NCBI GenBank assembly: GCA_027449865.1 | Contig: DAIDKV010000104.1 | Coordinates: 1 to 47,840, forward strand | Length of the DNA stretch: 47,840 nucleotides | Origin: Planctomycetales bacterium | Lineage (GTDB): Bacteria; Planctomycetota; Planctomycetia; Isosphaerales; Isosphaeraceae | Direction: 5' to 3' | Part shown: positions 27,850-36,728 of the stretch, one piece after another | How the letters are laid out: the number at the start of each line of letters is the position of its first letter | Numbering within the stretch: the stretch's first letter is position 1 | The notes under the pieces: generated by a model | Told to the model about the DNA's origin: nothing | The model's input: the letters and a program-made list of their open reading frames with translations, nothing else | Databases searched by the model: none | Translations under genes and position numbers: made by a program

Positions 27850-28383
27850 ATGCCCCGCAATCTTGTGCTGACCGTCACCGGCCCCGACCGAGTCGGGATG
27901 GTGGAAGAAGTCGCCGGTTTGGTGGCCGCACGCGGCGGCAATGTCGAGGTCAGCCGGATGGCCCGTCTCGGCGGCGAGTTCGCCATCCTGATGCTGGTCG
28001 CCGTTCCCGACGATCGGCTCGACGGCCTGGAGGCCGATCTCGCCCGTCTCTCCAATCGCGGATACACGGTCTCGACCACCCAGGCCCGTGCCGGCGCCTC
28101 GGCGCATCCCGAGGCTCGACGTTACCGGATCGCCGTTCAAGGGGCCGATCACGAGGGGATCATCCAGGAAGTGGCTCGCTATCTCTCACGCCTCGGGATC
28201 AATATCGAGTCGGCCGACTCCGATACAATCCCAGCACCGATCAGCGGAGTTCCGCTCTTCACGATGACCGCCGAAATCGCCGTTCCGCCCGCACCCGAGG
28301 GCCCGGTGGACTGGGAGTCGGGTCTCCGCGAGCTGGCCGCTCACCAGAATCTGGAGGTCGACGTCGAACCGGTTGGGCGTTGA
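27850..28383 (+). CDS. Tandem ACT-domain regulator (GcvR-like)
   Basis: A cytoplasmic protein of 177 residues made of two ACT domains. The first, about residues 3-75, begins 'LVLTVTGPDRVGMVEEVAGL'. The second, about 92-172, begins 'YRIAVQGADHEGIIQEVARY'. Both carry the ligand-binding 'G-D/A-D-x-x-G-I/M' turn. GcvR in enterobacteria is a double ACT protein that binds glycine and restrains the gcv activator, and many bacteria have stand-alone double-ACT proteins of unknown target. No DNA-binding domain is present, so it would act through a partner. The ATG at 27850 was chosen because the ACT strand begins at once; an in-frame ATG at 27805 lies within the terminator hairpin. No functional partner is adjacent. 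Confidence 0.82.
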   Translation: MPRNLVLTVTGPDRVGMVEEVAGLVAARGGNVEVSRMARLGGEFAILMLVAVPDDRLDGLEADLARLSNRGYTVSTTQARAGASAHPEARRYRIAVQGADHEGIIQEVARYLSRLGINIESADSDTIPAPISGVPLFTMTAEIAVPPAPEGPVDWESGLRELAAHQNLEVDVEPVGR

Positions 28384-28513
28384 GCAAGGCCTGTCGGGTT
28401 CGATGAGTGGATCGGCATTGACCGCTTAGGCAATGGACGTCATGATCCGTCGCGAAGAACCCTGCACGGAGGCCCGGGGGGCGCCTCGTCGTGGGTCAAG
28501 GGAGTGACCCGTC

Positions 28514-30514
28514 ATGTCGATGGCCCATATCACCGTGATGGTGTCGGCGCTGCTGGGCTGGTCGGACATCGAGATTCAGCCGAGTCGAGGTGAGCGGGCC
28601 GCGTCCGCCTACCGGAGCGTGGCCGAGCTCGATCGCCCAACCGAGCGAACCGTCGAGACACTTCGGCGTTACAATCTTCACTCCCTGTACTTCCGTCGCT
28701 TCCGGGCGCCGGACGTCAACCAGGTGCTGCTTCGGCTGGAGAAATTCGCCCAGCAACGGGCTGAGCCCGAGGTCGTTTACGCGCTGGCCGAGCTTTCCTG
28801 GATCGAAGGAAAGCGGCTGGATCGCCACCGAGAACCGCAGGCGATTGATCGCTATCTCGATGCCGCCGCCTACGCTTATGACTTCCTCTTCGACGAGGAT
28901 CCGGTGCTCGCCCAGGGCCGGAAGCCGGCCGACCCGCGATACCGACAGGCGATGGACCTCTACAACGCCGGCGTCGACCACTTCATCCGTGCGGCGATGA
29001 CCCGGGGCGAGATCCGGCCCGAGGGGGGCAAGGTCATCGCCTTCAAGTTCCACGGCGTCGAGCGGAAGTTGCAATTCCTGATCCAGGAATCGGCCTGGCA
29101 GCCGCCCGACGTCCACAAGCTGCTGATGGCGACTGACTTCGAGGTCATCGGCCTGAACAAGGACTATCATCAGTACGGCGTCGGCGTCCCGCTGATCGCG
29201 ATCCGGGAGACGCAGACCGATCCCAAGGGGAAGCGCGAGCCCTCCGAGCAGTTCTATCCGTTCGAGATGGCCTTCCCGATGACGGCCTTCCTCGTGCCGA
29301 ACCGGAGGCTCAAGGACGCCCGCGCCGATCAGGGCGAGGCACGGGTCTGCCACCTGAAGCTCATCGACCCGATCAAGCAGCAGTATGTCAGCGGACCGCC
29401 GATCCAGGGACAGCCGAGTTCGAACGGCCTCCCGATGGAGATCGACCTGACGACCCCGCTCGCCTACATGTGGTCGCACACCGACCTCGATCGATTCCGG
29501 TGGGCCGGCCTGATCCGCCCCGAGAAGAACCTCGAACGGGCCAACCTGCTGCTGATCCGCCCGTACGAGCCAGAGAAGATCCCCGTGGTGATGGTCCACG
29601 GCCTGATCTCCACCCCGCTGGCCTGGATTCCGATGCTCAACGAGCTGCTCCGCGACCCGGACATCCAGAAGCGTTATCAGTTCTTCCTCTACATGTACCC
29701 GACGGGCGTCCCGATCCCGATCGCCGCCGCCGGGCTGCGTGACTCGCTCTACGAGGCGCGTCGGCTGTACGATCCCCAGGGCCGCAACCCGGCCTTCAAC
29801 CAGATGGTCCTGCTCGGCCACAGCATGGGCGGCCTGCTGAGCCACATGATTTCGGTCTCGAGCGGGGAGAATCTCTGGCGTCTCTACTCCGATCGTTCCT
29901 TCGAGACCGAAATCCTCGGCCCGCGCGAGACGCTCGACGAGCTCAAGCACTATCTCTTCTTCCAGCCGGTTCCGTTTGTCCGCCGTGTGGTCTTCCTGGC
30001 GACGCCGCATCGAGGCTCCGACCTCTCACGCGGAGTGGTCGGCCGGGTCGGCAACGGCCTGATTTCCGACTCCGATCACATCCACAGCCTGCTCTCCCGC
30101 CTGGTCCGCGACAACCCGGATGCCTTCGACTCGCGACGGTTTCGGCGACTCCCGACGAGCATCGAGACGCTGGAGCCGAACTCCAAGATTCTGAAGGCGA
30201 TCGAGGTGATGAAGCCGGCCGACGGTGTGAGCTATCACTCGATCATCGGGTCGGTCCGTCCCACGGGCGTACAGGAGAGTACCGATGGTGTGGTGCCCTG
30301 GACCAGCTCGCACCTCGATGGGGTCGCCTCGGAGCGGGTTGTCCGGTCGGATCACGGTGTCCAGAAGTCGCCCGAGGCGATCCGGGAAGTCCGTCGGATC
30401 TTGCTGGAGCATCTCGGTATTGCGATGGAGGGCGGCATCACCCGGGAAGCTCGCGCACCCGCGTCCGCGGACGATCCCGGGATCGAGCTCCAACCCCCCG
30501 CGACGGTCCGTTAA
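28514..30514 (+). CDS. Large alpha/beta hydrolase (lipase/esterase-like)
   Basis: A protein of 666 residues. The first 350 or so have no recognised domain; they are helical at the start ('RYNLHSLYFRRFRAPDVNQV') and strand-rich later. The C-terminal half is an alpha/beta hydrolase. The oxyanion strand is 'IPVVMVHGLISTPLAWIPM', the nucleophile elbow is G-H-S437-M-G-G, and probable triad partners are D591 in 'STDGVVPW' and H614 in 'RSDHGVQ'. 'FLATPHRGSDLS' is typical of PGAP1/lipase-like members. The N-terminus MSMAHITVMVSALLGW is only weakly hydrophobic, so export is uncertain. AAGGGAG lies about 10 bases before the ATG. The substrate cannot be predicted. It stands alone between the ACT gene and the oxidoreductase. 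Confidence 0.82.
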   Translation: MSMAHITVMVSALLGWSDIEIQPSRGERAASAYRSVAELDRPTERTVETLRRYNLHSLYFRRFRAPDVNQVLLRLEKFAQQRAEPEVVYALAELSWIEGKRLDRHREPQAIDRYLDAAAYAYDFLFDEDPVLAQGRKPADPRYRQAMDLYNAGVDHFIRAAMTRGEIRPEGGKVIAFKFHGVERKLQFLIQESAWQPPDVHKLLMATDFEVIGLNKDYHQYGVGVPLIAIRETQTDPKGKREPSEQFYPFEMAFPMTAFLVPNRRLKDARADQGEARVCHLKLIDPIKQQYVSGPPIQGQPSSNGLPMEIDLTTPLAYMWSHTDLDRFRWAGLIRPEKNLERANLLLIRPYEPEKIPVVMVHGLISTPLAWIPMLNELLRDPDIQKRYQFFLYMYPTGVPIPIAAAGLRDSLYEARRLYDPQGRNPAFNQMVLLGHSMGGLLSHMISVSSGENLWRLYSDRSFETEILGPRETLDELKHYLFFQPVPFVRRVVFLATPHRGSDLSRGVVGRVGNGLISDSDHIHSLLSRLVRDNPDAFDSRRFRRLPTSIETLEPNSKILKAIEVMKPADGVSYHSIIGSVRPTGVQESTDGVVPWTSSHLDGVASERVVRSDHGVQKSPEAIREVRRILLEHLGIAMEGGITREARAPASADDPGIELQPPATVR

Positions 30515-30651
30515 GGGGATCGCTCGGCGCGATGTTGTGGTGCGTTGGACGGCATTGACTTGACTCGGGCACTCGGTGGCGTTCTCATATCGATGGCTTC
30601 CGACACTTCGGACGCGCCCGATCGATCTCACAGCCATTCGAGGGCCTCGCC

Positions 30652-31983
30652 ATGCGCACCTCCCACCGCCGCCAGTTTCTCCACGACTCCGCCGCCCTGA
30701 CCGCAGCGCTGGCCGCCTTGCCAGCGGCCGGTGCTCGGGCTGAGGACCTCCCTCGCGAGAACGCCGACGCCAAGCCGGCCGGACCCAACGAGGTTCTGCG
30801 GGTTGGGGTCGTTGGCGTCCACGGCCGCGGGATGGAGCATATCCGCGGCTTTGGCCATCTCAAGGACCAGGCCCGGATCACGACGATCTGCGACGCCGAT
30901 CTGAACGTCACCGGCAAGGCCGTGAAGGCCGTCGCCGCGAGTACGAAAAGTGAGCCCAAGGTCGTTCAGGATTTCCGCCGCCTCCTCGACGACAAGTCGA
31001 TCGACGTGATCTCGATCGCGACGCCGAATCACTGGCACGCCCTGATGGCGATCTGGGCCTGCCAGGCTGGGAAGGACGTCTATGTCGAGAAGCCGGTCAG
31101 CCACAACGTGGTCGAGGGCCGCCGGATCGTCGAGGCCGCCCGCAAGTACGGCCGGATCGTCCAGACCGGTACCCAGTGCCGGAGCCACAAGGGCATCCAG
31201 GACGCGATGGCGTTCCTGCACTCAGGCAAGCTCGGCCATGTCTACATGGCGAAGGGCCTCTGCTACAAGTGGCGCCCCTCGATCGGCCACAAGCCCGAAG
31301 AGGCCGTGCCGACCGGCCTCGACTTCGACCTCTGGACCGGCCCCGCGCCGAGACACGCGTTCAGCAAGAATCTGGTCCATTACAACTGGCACTGGTTCTG
31401 GGACTTTGGTAACGGCGACCTCGGCAACCAGGGCATTCACCAGATGGACCTCGCCCGCTGGGGAATCAACAAGAAGGAGATGCCCCGCGCGGTCATGGCG
31501 TCGGGCGGTCGGTTTGGCTACACCGACGACGGCCAGACGCCCAACACCCTCGCGGTTTCATTTGACTACGAAGACTGCGAACTGCAATTCGAGGTCCGCG
31601 GGCTGATTACCAACTCGGAGGAGGGTGTCCGGGTCGGCAACCTCTACTACGGGACCGAGGGTATCCTGGCGATCACCAGCTATCAGGACTGGCACGTTCT
31701 GCTAGGCCCCAAGCTGGAAAAGGGCCCGCACGGTTCCGGCGGCGGCGATCACTTCGCCAACTTCCTGCAGGCCGTTCGCGCCCGCGATCCCAAGATCCTC
31801 AACGCCGAGATCGCCGAAGGGCATCTATCGAGCGCGTATTGCCACCTTGGTAATATCGCCTATCGCCTCGGCCGGAAGCTGCACATCAACCCCTCGACCG
31901 AGTCGTTCATCGACGACCCCGCCGCCGACGCCATGCTCACCCGCGAGTATCGGGCGCCGTTCGTCGTCCCGGCCAAGGTCTGA
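30652..31983 (+). CDS. Tat-exported Gfo/Idh/MocA family oxidoreductase
   Basis: A protein of 443 residues. The twin-arginine signal 'SHRRQFLHDSAAL' (R6-R7) is followed by a hydrophobic stretch and an AGARA cleavage site near residue 30, so it is exported folded with its cofactor. The NAD(P)-binding Rossmann motif is G52-VVGVHGRG. The family motif E146-K147-P148 ('VYVEKPVSHN') holds the catalytic lysine, and 'NWHWFWDFGNGDLGNQGIHQMDLARW' marks the C-terminal substrate domain. Planctomycetes encode many such exported sugar dehydrogenase-like proteins, and the substrate is probably a sugar or inositol derivative. It converges on accA across an inverted repeat. Confidence 0.9.
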   Translation: MRTSHRRQFLHDSAALTAALAALPAAGARAEDLPRENADAKPAGPNEVLRVGVVGVHGRGMEHIRGFGHLKDQARITTICDADLNVTGKAVKAVAASTKSEPKVVQDFRRLLDDKSIDVISIATPNHWHALMAIWACQAGKDVYVEKPVSHNVVEGRRIVEAARKYGRIVQTGTQCRSHKGIQDAMAFLHSGKLGHVYMAKGLCYKWRPSIGHKPEEAVPTGLDFDLWTGPAPRHAFSKNLVHYNWHWFWDFGNGDLGNQGIHQMDLARWGINKKEMPRAVMASGGRFGYTDDGQTPNTLAVSFDYEDCELQFEVRGLITNSEEGVRVGNLYYGTEGILAITSYQDWHVLLGPKLEKGPHGSGGGDHFANFLQAVRARDPKILNAEIAEGHLSSAYCHLGNIAYRLGRKLHINPSTESFIDDPAADAMLTREYRAPFVVPAKV

Positions 31984-32008
31984 CCTGACGGCTGGCCGAT
32001 TCCTGAAT

Positions 32009-32057
32009 CGAAGATTCAAGATGGAAAGGCGAATGGATTTTCCATCTTGAATCTTCG
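32009..32057. terminator. AT-rich inverted repeat between convergent genes
   Basis: A perfect 19-bp inverted repeat runs from 32009-32027 (CGAAGATTCAAGATGGAAA) to 32039-32057 (TTTCCATCTTGAATCTTCG), with an 11-base loop. It lies between the stops of the oxidoreductase and accA. It is symmetrical and could terminate both transcripts. It is markedly AT-richer than its surroundings. Confidence 0.65.
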
Positions 32058-32093
32058 GTCCGGATTATCGAGTGACATCCTCCGGAGAGTCTT

Positions 32094-33116
32094 TTAACCC
32101 TCCAGGGCCCCGTTGACGTTCTCTGCTCTCGTGGCGTCGTCGGCGAATGCACCGATCTTTCGATACTTGTCGTACCGGCGAGCGAGCAGTTCGTCGGTGG
32201 GCAAATCTTTGATCTGTCGAAGGGCGTGGAGGAGGAAGGACTTGATGCTGGCGGCGGCCTCGCGATGGTCGCGGTGCGCGCCGCCGAGAGGTTCCGGAAT
32301 GACCTCGTCGATGATTCCAAACGAGAGGAGGTCGCGGCTCGTCATTTTGAGTGAGGCGGCGGCCTTGGGAGCGTGCTCGCTCCCTTTCCAGAGGATCGAG
32401 GCGCATCCCTCGGGGGTGATGACCGAGTAGTAGCTGAATTCGAGCATACCGAGCCGGTCGCCGATTCCGATCCCGAGGGCGCCGCCGGAGCCTCCCTCGC
32501 CGATGACGACCGAGATGATGGGGCTCTTGATCCGGCTCATGGCCATGAGATTTTCGGCGATCACGGCGGCCTGGCCGCGCTCCTCGGCGGTGATGCCAGG
32601 ATAGGCGCCGGGGGTGTCGATGAAAGTCACGATCGGCAACCGGAATTTCTCCGCTAGCCGCATCTTGAGGAGAGCTTTTCGGTAGCCTTCGGGGTGGGCA
32701 CAGCCGAAATGGCAGGCGGTTCGCTCGGCGAGGTTCTTCCCCTTCTGGTGGCCGATGAAGAGGATCTTGTGTTCGTCGAGGTGGGCCAGGCCGGTGACGA
32801 TCGCCTTGTCGTCACCGATGGCACGGTCGCCATGCAGCTCGATGAACTGGTCGAAGAGAAGGTCGATGTAGTCGCGGGTCTGGGGGCGGGACTGATGCCG
32901 GGAGACCTGGACGACCTGCCAGGGATCAAGGTGTGAGTAGATCTCGCGTTTGAGGGCGGCCAGCTCGCGGCGGAGGCGGCGGATTTGCTCGGCGATCCTT
33001 GTGGTGTCGCCGGTTGAGCGGTTTCGGGCGTACTGGGCCTCCATCTCGGAGAGCCGCGACTCCATCTCGTAGATCGGGGCCTCGAAGGCGAGACGAGGCT
33101 CGGTGGCGCTGGGCAT
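32094..33116 (-). CDS. accA: Acetyl-CoA carboxylase carboxyltransferase subunit alpha
   Basis: AccA forms the alpha2beta2 carboxyltransferase with AccD and moves CO2 from carboxybiotin to acetyl-CoA, making malonyl-CoA for fatty-acid synthesis. The 340 residues match the family (about 320). The N-terminal helical part ('EMESRLSEMEAQYARNRSTG') is followed by 'DPWQVVQVSRHQSRPQTRDY', 'FIELHGDRAIGDDKAIVTG', 'HQKGKNLAERTACHFGCAHP', 'FIDTPGAYPG' and 'GEGGSGGALGIGIGDRLGML', all hallmark AccA blocks. AAGGA precedes the ATG. It lies 75 bases downstream of the kinase gene on the same strand. accD is not in the window. Confidence 0.96.
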   Translation of the reverse strand: MPSATEPRLAFEAPIYEMESRLSEMEAQYARNRSTGDTTRIAEQIRRLRRELAALKREIYSHLDPWQVVQVSRHQSRPQTRDYIDLLFDQFIELHGDRAIGDDKAIVTGLAHLDEHKILFIGHQKGKNLAERTACHFGCAHPEGYRKALLKMRLAEKFRLPIVTFIDTPGAYPGITAEERGQAAVIAENLMAMSRIKSPIISVVIGEGGSGGALGIGIGDRLGMLEFSYYSVITPEGCASILWKGSEHAPKAAASLKMTSRDLLSFGIIDEVIPEPLGGAHRDHREAAASIKSFLLHALRQIKDLPTDELLARRYDKYRKIGAFADDATRAENVNGALEG

Positions 33117-33191
33117 CGGGGCGGGGTCCTTGGCCGGGGCAGGTTTGATCGCGGTCGCCGTTCGGTTGTGGAGCCGACACGTCTGACCCGA

Positions 33192-34085
33192 TCAGGAGAA
33201 CGCGGGATCGCGCCCCGTCATTGGGTCGGGATCGTCCTTGAAGATCCGGACGGCTCGGAATCGCGACAGGAATTCGTCCAGGCTGTCGAGCCGATCTCCC
33301 GGGCGCTTCTCGATCATCCGAAGCACCAGTTCGTTGAATTCTGGCGTCACCCGCTTTTCCTGGTTGGTCAGCGGGATCGGCTTTTCTTTCAGGTGCTTCT
33401 CCAGCAATTCCTGCGACGAATTGGCGCGGAACGGGGGCCGGCCGCATGCCAATTCATAACAGGTGATCCCGAAGCTGTAAATATCGGCCGCCGGAGTCGG
33501 CGGCTCGCACCGGATCTGCTCAGGGGGGATGTAGGTCCGGGTTCCCTCGCGAGGCGTTTTGCCGGCGAAGAGTCGCAGAAGCCCACTCGTTGCCTTCCGC
33601 GTCAGAGCGTAGTCGATCACCCGAACCTCGCCCGACCGACTGACCAGGATATTCTCGGGCTTCACGTCTCGATGCACCCATCCTTTGCTGTGCATGTAGG
33701 AGAGCGCGCCGGCTGCCTGCTCAATGATTCGATGCAGTTGTGCCTTTGGCATCGGGTAAAGCTGGGGACGAGCGATACAGAGCTTGAGGTGATGTCCGCT
33801 GAAGAGCTCCATTACGAAATAGGGCTGCTCGCGATCCTTGACGAACTCATACACCCGAATGAGGTTCGGATGACGGAGATCCATGCCGAGTTGGGCCTCG
33901 TGGGCAAAGTGTCGATATTCCTGACGATCCTCGGCACGTGAGGCGAGCAATTGCTTGATGGCGAATCGACGCTGGGTGCTCTCCTGGACGACTTCGATCA
34001 CGACCGAAGTATGGCCGGGATGGATCGTCCGGATGTAGCGATAACCGCCGATTCGGTCGCTGGCTGTGTTGACGTCGGTGGCCAC
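33192..34085 (-). CDS. Hanks-type serine/threonine protein kinase with a DYA motif
   Basis: A single-domain soluble kinase of about 297 residues without a membrane anchor or sensor domain. Catalytic features are the VAIK-like lysine K44 ('FAIKQL'), helix-C E63, H138-R-D140 with K142 and N145, the APE-like 'YIPPEQ' (E189) and D201-IYSFG. The usual DFG is D158-Y-A160, and the glycine loop is degenerate ('IHPGHTSVVIEV'). The metal-binding Asp is retained, so activity is plausible. A GTG start at 34085 is favoured by GGAGGGG four bases upstream; the longer frame to 34196 has no such site. It is transcribed towards accA and divergently from the ExeA-like ATPase gene, so it may share control with the latter. 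Confidence 0.85.
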   Translation of the reverse strand: MATDVNTASDRIGGYRYIRTIHPGHTSVVIEVVQESTQRRFAIKQLLASRAEDRQEYRHFAHEAQLGMDLRHPNLIRVYEFVKDREQPYFVMELFSGHHLKLCIARPQLYPMPKAQLHRIIEQAAGALSYMHSKGWVHRDVKPENILVSRSGEVRVIDYALTRKATSGLLRLFAGKTPREGTRTYIPPEQIRCEPPTPAADIYSFGITCYELACGRPPFRANSSQELLEKHLKEKPIPLTNQEKRVTPEFNELVLRMIEKRPGDRLDSLDEFLSRFRAVRIFKDDPDPMTGRDPAFS

Positions 34086-34477
34086 GGTGCCCCTCCATAC
34101 CGGGCTGGAACACCTGGGTTGACCCTGCGGCCCGGTGACGATACCGGCCATCGGGTCGGGCCGCTGAGCGGGCGCCCCGTCGAGGAATCTTACCAAAAAC
34201 CGAAAAGTCTAAGCAACTTCCGTCATTCCACAACGGTGACCTTGGACGAATCCGGGTTCAAGACCAGGCCTGTCCGACACCGATGTTTTTCCTGGTCGAT
34301 AGCTCGTGCATCTCCCCGAGAGCATAGTCCGCGAGTTGGTCGATGTGACGCAGGGAAAGCCGTTTTCCCACTGGGTTCTCGGCCACAACTGCGGGAATGT
34401 CCCGAGATTTCGGACTTCCCAGCCCGTCGGGACCGGCGGGCTGCCCCACGATTTAGAGGACGAAGGACGGACCAGCC
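34086..34477. other. Divergent control region between kinase and ExeA-like ATPase genes
   Basis: About 390 bases separate the two divergent starts. A less GC-rich patch at roughly 34185-34235 is the likely promoter area. Small minus-strand frames here (up to about 100 codons) show no family resemblance and no ribosome-binding site, so no gene is called. AGAGGACGAAGGA just before 34478 serves the ATPase. Confidence 0.4.
34090..34096 (-). promoter_or_regulatory. Shine-Dalgarno supporting the GTG start of the kinase
   Basis: On the minus strand GGAGGGG is followed by CACC and then GTG at 34085. This is the strongest ribosome-binding site near the N-terminus and decides the start. Confidence 0.6.
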
Positions 34478-35665
34478 ATGCAGCCAGACCAGGCCGGGGC
34501 CCGGGTGATCGGGACGCGACGATCACCGATCGATCCGGATCGGATGGCGGCGGGGCCCGTCGAGAGTCGCCGGCGGGCCCTTGATCGGCTTATCTCCGCA
34601 TTTTGGTCCGGTCTAGCCGACCCCGTGCTGATGACCGGGGAGCCAGGCTCGGGTAAGCGATGGCTCGCCCGATACTTCGCCAGTGGTCTATCGACCGATT
34701 GGCGGTGTTCCGAAGTCTCGCTTGCCGCTGCCATCGACGGCGTTGACCTGCTCCATCTTGCCGCCGATCCGATCGGCCTGGATTTAACGGGCCGTACCAG
34801 TGCCGCTCGGCTCAGGCTCGCGGAGGGGCTTCGCGACGAATCTGCCGATGGCCGGAGCTGGCTCCTGATTCTCGAAGAGGTCCAGCGGGCCTCGGATTCG
34901 GCCTGGGAGGAGATCGAATGGCTCGCCAGGCGGATTGGGCGGCCAGACGGATTCGCTGCCATGATTCTCCTCGGCAGGACCGAACTCGTTCGCGGGCTGT
35001 CGAGCGGACGACTCCGTGGCTGGTCGGGCCGGCTCGGTCTGCACATCCACCTACCTCCTCTCGACCTCGATGAGTCCCGGGCCCTTCTCGATCCCGAGAG
35101 CACCCTGGATCGCCAGGAACTCGAAACCATCCACCGAGACGCTCGCGGCAATCCGGCCGCGATGCTCCGGATCGTTGCGACGAGGCCTGTGAAGATCTTC
35201 GAACGAGCCCGCCCACTCCCGATCGCCGATGAACCGCCGCCGCCGAGGCTCCCCTCGCTTCTGCCAGCCCGGCCGCCGATCCGGGTGGAGGAGGGACTGG
35301 TCGAGGTCGGATGGGAGGGGGATCTTGAGGCTGAGCCGACGATCCGGCCCGAGCCGTCCTCGATCGAGGACGAGGTCATCCCGAACAGCCCGCTCCAGGG
35401 CGAGGAACCGATCGAGGATCGATACGCGGCGCTCCAGGCTTGGGCCGAGTGGTCACGGAACCGAGGCCGATCCATCCCGATGGGATCCGAGACGCCGCAG
35501 GATGAAGGAAAGCCCGACGAAACAGGTTCGTCAATCTTGCCGAGTTCGGCAGCCGACAAACCCGAGTCTGCCGCGATCTCCGAGAATTCGGCCATCCGCG
35601 TCGAGCCACCGCACGACTTCGCCCCTTATAGTCCTATCTTTGGCCGAACGCGGCATTCCCTCTGA
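34478..35665 (+). CDS. ExeA/GspA-like AAA ATPase with a disordered tail
   Basis: A protein of 395 residues. The N-terminal 240 form an AAA ATPase of the ExeA/MshM type (AAA_22), with Walker A G54-E-P-G-S-G-K60-R, Walker B 'WLLILEEVQ' (128-136), and 'ILLGRTELVRGLSSGRL' in place of the family's 'llxGqpeLxxxLxxxxL'. These are followed by a late-domain 'LPPLDLDESRALL' and 'GNPAAMLRI'. Residues from about 240 onward are rich in Pro, Glu and Ser and probably unstructured; the transmembrane and peptidoglycan-binding parts of ExeA are absent. ExeA helps insert secretins through peptidoglycan. A comparable role for the secretion-like system at 3232-27686 is inference. It is divergent from the Ser/Thr kinase, and the Ser-rich tail could be a phosphorylation target. 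Confidence 0.7.
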   Translation: MQPDQAGARVIGTRRSPIDPDRMAAGPVESRRRALDRLISAFWSGLADPVLMTGEPGSGKRWLARYFASGLSTDWRCSEVSLAAAIDGVDLLHLAADPIGLDLTGRTSAARLRLAEGLRDESADGRSWLLILEEVQRASDSAWEEIEWLARRIGRPDGFAAMILLGRTELVRGLSSGRLRGWSGRLGLHIHLPPLDLDESRALLDPESTLDRQELETIHRDARGNPAAMLRIVATRPVKIFERARPLPIADEPPPPRLPSLLPARPPIRVEEGLVEVGWEGDLEAEPTIRPEPSSIEDEVIPNSPLQGEEPIEDRYAALQAWAEWSRNRGRSIPMGSETPQDEGKPDETGSSILPSSAADKPESAAISENSAIRVEPPHDFAPYSPIFGRTRHSL

Positions 35666-35690
35666 AGACGGATGATTCGTCTTGCTGAAG

Positions 35691-35749
35691 AGCCCGTGTT
35701 CGATCATGTTCCATCGAATCGCAAGTCCTGCCCCTCGGGGCCACGGGCT
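35691..35749. terminator. Inverted repeats between convergent genes
   Basis: AGCCCGTG (35691-35698) pairs with CACGGGCT (35742-35749) and encloses the hairpin GCCCC-TC-GGGGC (35730-35741). A further stem AAGACG/CGTCTT lies at 35665-35683. They sit between the ends of the ATPase and the ADP-ribosylglycohydrolase genes and may serve both strands. Confidence 0.5.
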
Positions 35750-36684
35750 CAGAGAATTGAACTTGCCGGGCCGTTGAGAAGTCGCCCGGCCCTCGTTTCG
35801 ATGACCTCGCGCATCGCAAGCCGAGCGAGCCATTTTCCCGGAATGCCCGGCTCACCGTAGTACGCTCCGGCGAGCTGTCCAAAGACGGCCCCGGTCGTGT
35901 CAGCGTCGTCGCCGAGGTTCACCGCCAGTAAAGCTCCTTCGCGGAACGAATCGCCGCGATGAAACGACCAGAGCGCCGCTTCGAGCGAGTCGACCACGTA
36001 GCCGGTGCCTCGGATCTCGGGCGGCTCTCGGCGGCGGAACGACCCGTCGGCAATCGCGGCGATTCGGGGCGAGAAGGGCGGATCGTCCCAGAGCCCCGGC
36101 ACGGGGCAATACCGGTCCGCGAGCAGTTCTTCCTTCGATGCTCCTCGCAAAGCCCCGACAATCAGGGCCGCCAGGTATCGGCAGGCGTCCACGGCTTCGG
36201 GGGCTCCGTGAGTCGTGCGAGAGCTTTCGGCCGCTCGATCGACGGCCGCACGCGGATCGCCGGCGAAGAAGAGCGGGACCGGGGCCAGCCGCATGATCGA
36301 GCCGTTTCCGGCCGTCCGGGCGTCGGTCGAGCCGCAGAAGGGCTCGCCGGTCTGCTCGAACCGTTGGAGGGCGCTCGAGACCGTCACACCAATGTCGAAG
36401 CAATGGCCGTTACTGCTGAGATGCCCCTCACGCCACCATCGGACGTATCGACGAAGCTGGTCGGCCGGGTCGAACGTCCCTGTCTCGATCAGGCTTTCAG
36501 CAAGACAGAGGGCCATCGAGGTATCGTCGGTCCACTCGCCGGGCCGCAGATCGAACGGCCCGCCGCCGACCATGTCAGTGATCGGCTCGAACGAGCCGGG
36601 CGAGCGAAATTCCAGTGTCGTCCCGAGCGCATCGCCGACAGCGAGGCCGAGCAGGCTCCCCCGGTAGCGTTCGATTTGCTCCAT
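35749..36684 (-). CDS. ADP-ribosylglycohydrolase family protein (DraG-like)
   Basis: A cytoplasmic protein of 311 residues that hydrolyses ADP-ribose from proteins or small molecules using two divalent metals. Both metal-binding signatures are present: 'EWTDDTSMAL' (T52-D53-D54) and 'NLGDDADTTGAVFGQLAGAYYG' (D259, D260, D262, T263). The N-terminus 'YRGSLLGLAVGDALGTTLEF' and 'TARTAGNGSIMRLAP'-like block ('DARTAGNGSIMRLAPVPLFF') are family hallmarks. GGAGGGAAAGG precedes the ATG. It lies 44 bases downstream of the haem/copper monooxygenase on the same strand and is probably co-transcribed. The substrate (protein arginine, ADP-ribosyl serine or a nucleotide) is not predictable. Confidence 0.92.
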   Translation of the reverse strand: MEQIERYRGSLLGLAVGDALGTTLEFRSPGSFEPITDMVGGGPFDLRPGEWTDDTSMALCLAESLIETGTFDPADQLRRYVRWWREGHLSSNGHCFDIGVTVSSALQRFEQTGEPFCGSTDARTAGNGSIMRLAPVPLFFAGDPRAAVDRAAESSRTTHGAPEAVDACRYLAALIVGALRGASKEELLADRYCPVPGLWDDPPFSPRIAAIADGSFRRREPPEIRGTGYVVDSLEAALWSFHRGDSFREGALLAVNLGDDADTTGAVFGQLAGAYYGEPGIPGKWLARLAMREVIETRAGRLLNGPASSIL

Positions 36685-36728
36685 CGACCTTTCCCTCCAG
36701 GTAGAGGAATCTCTCCGCGTGCTGCCCT

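Noticed and set aside
34209-34526. Small minus-strand frames in the kinase-ATPase divergent region
   Set aside because: A segment reading 'HIDQLADYALGEM' faintly recalled zinc-finger anti-sigma starts, but the cysteines and histidines are absent and no start signal is seen.
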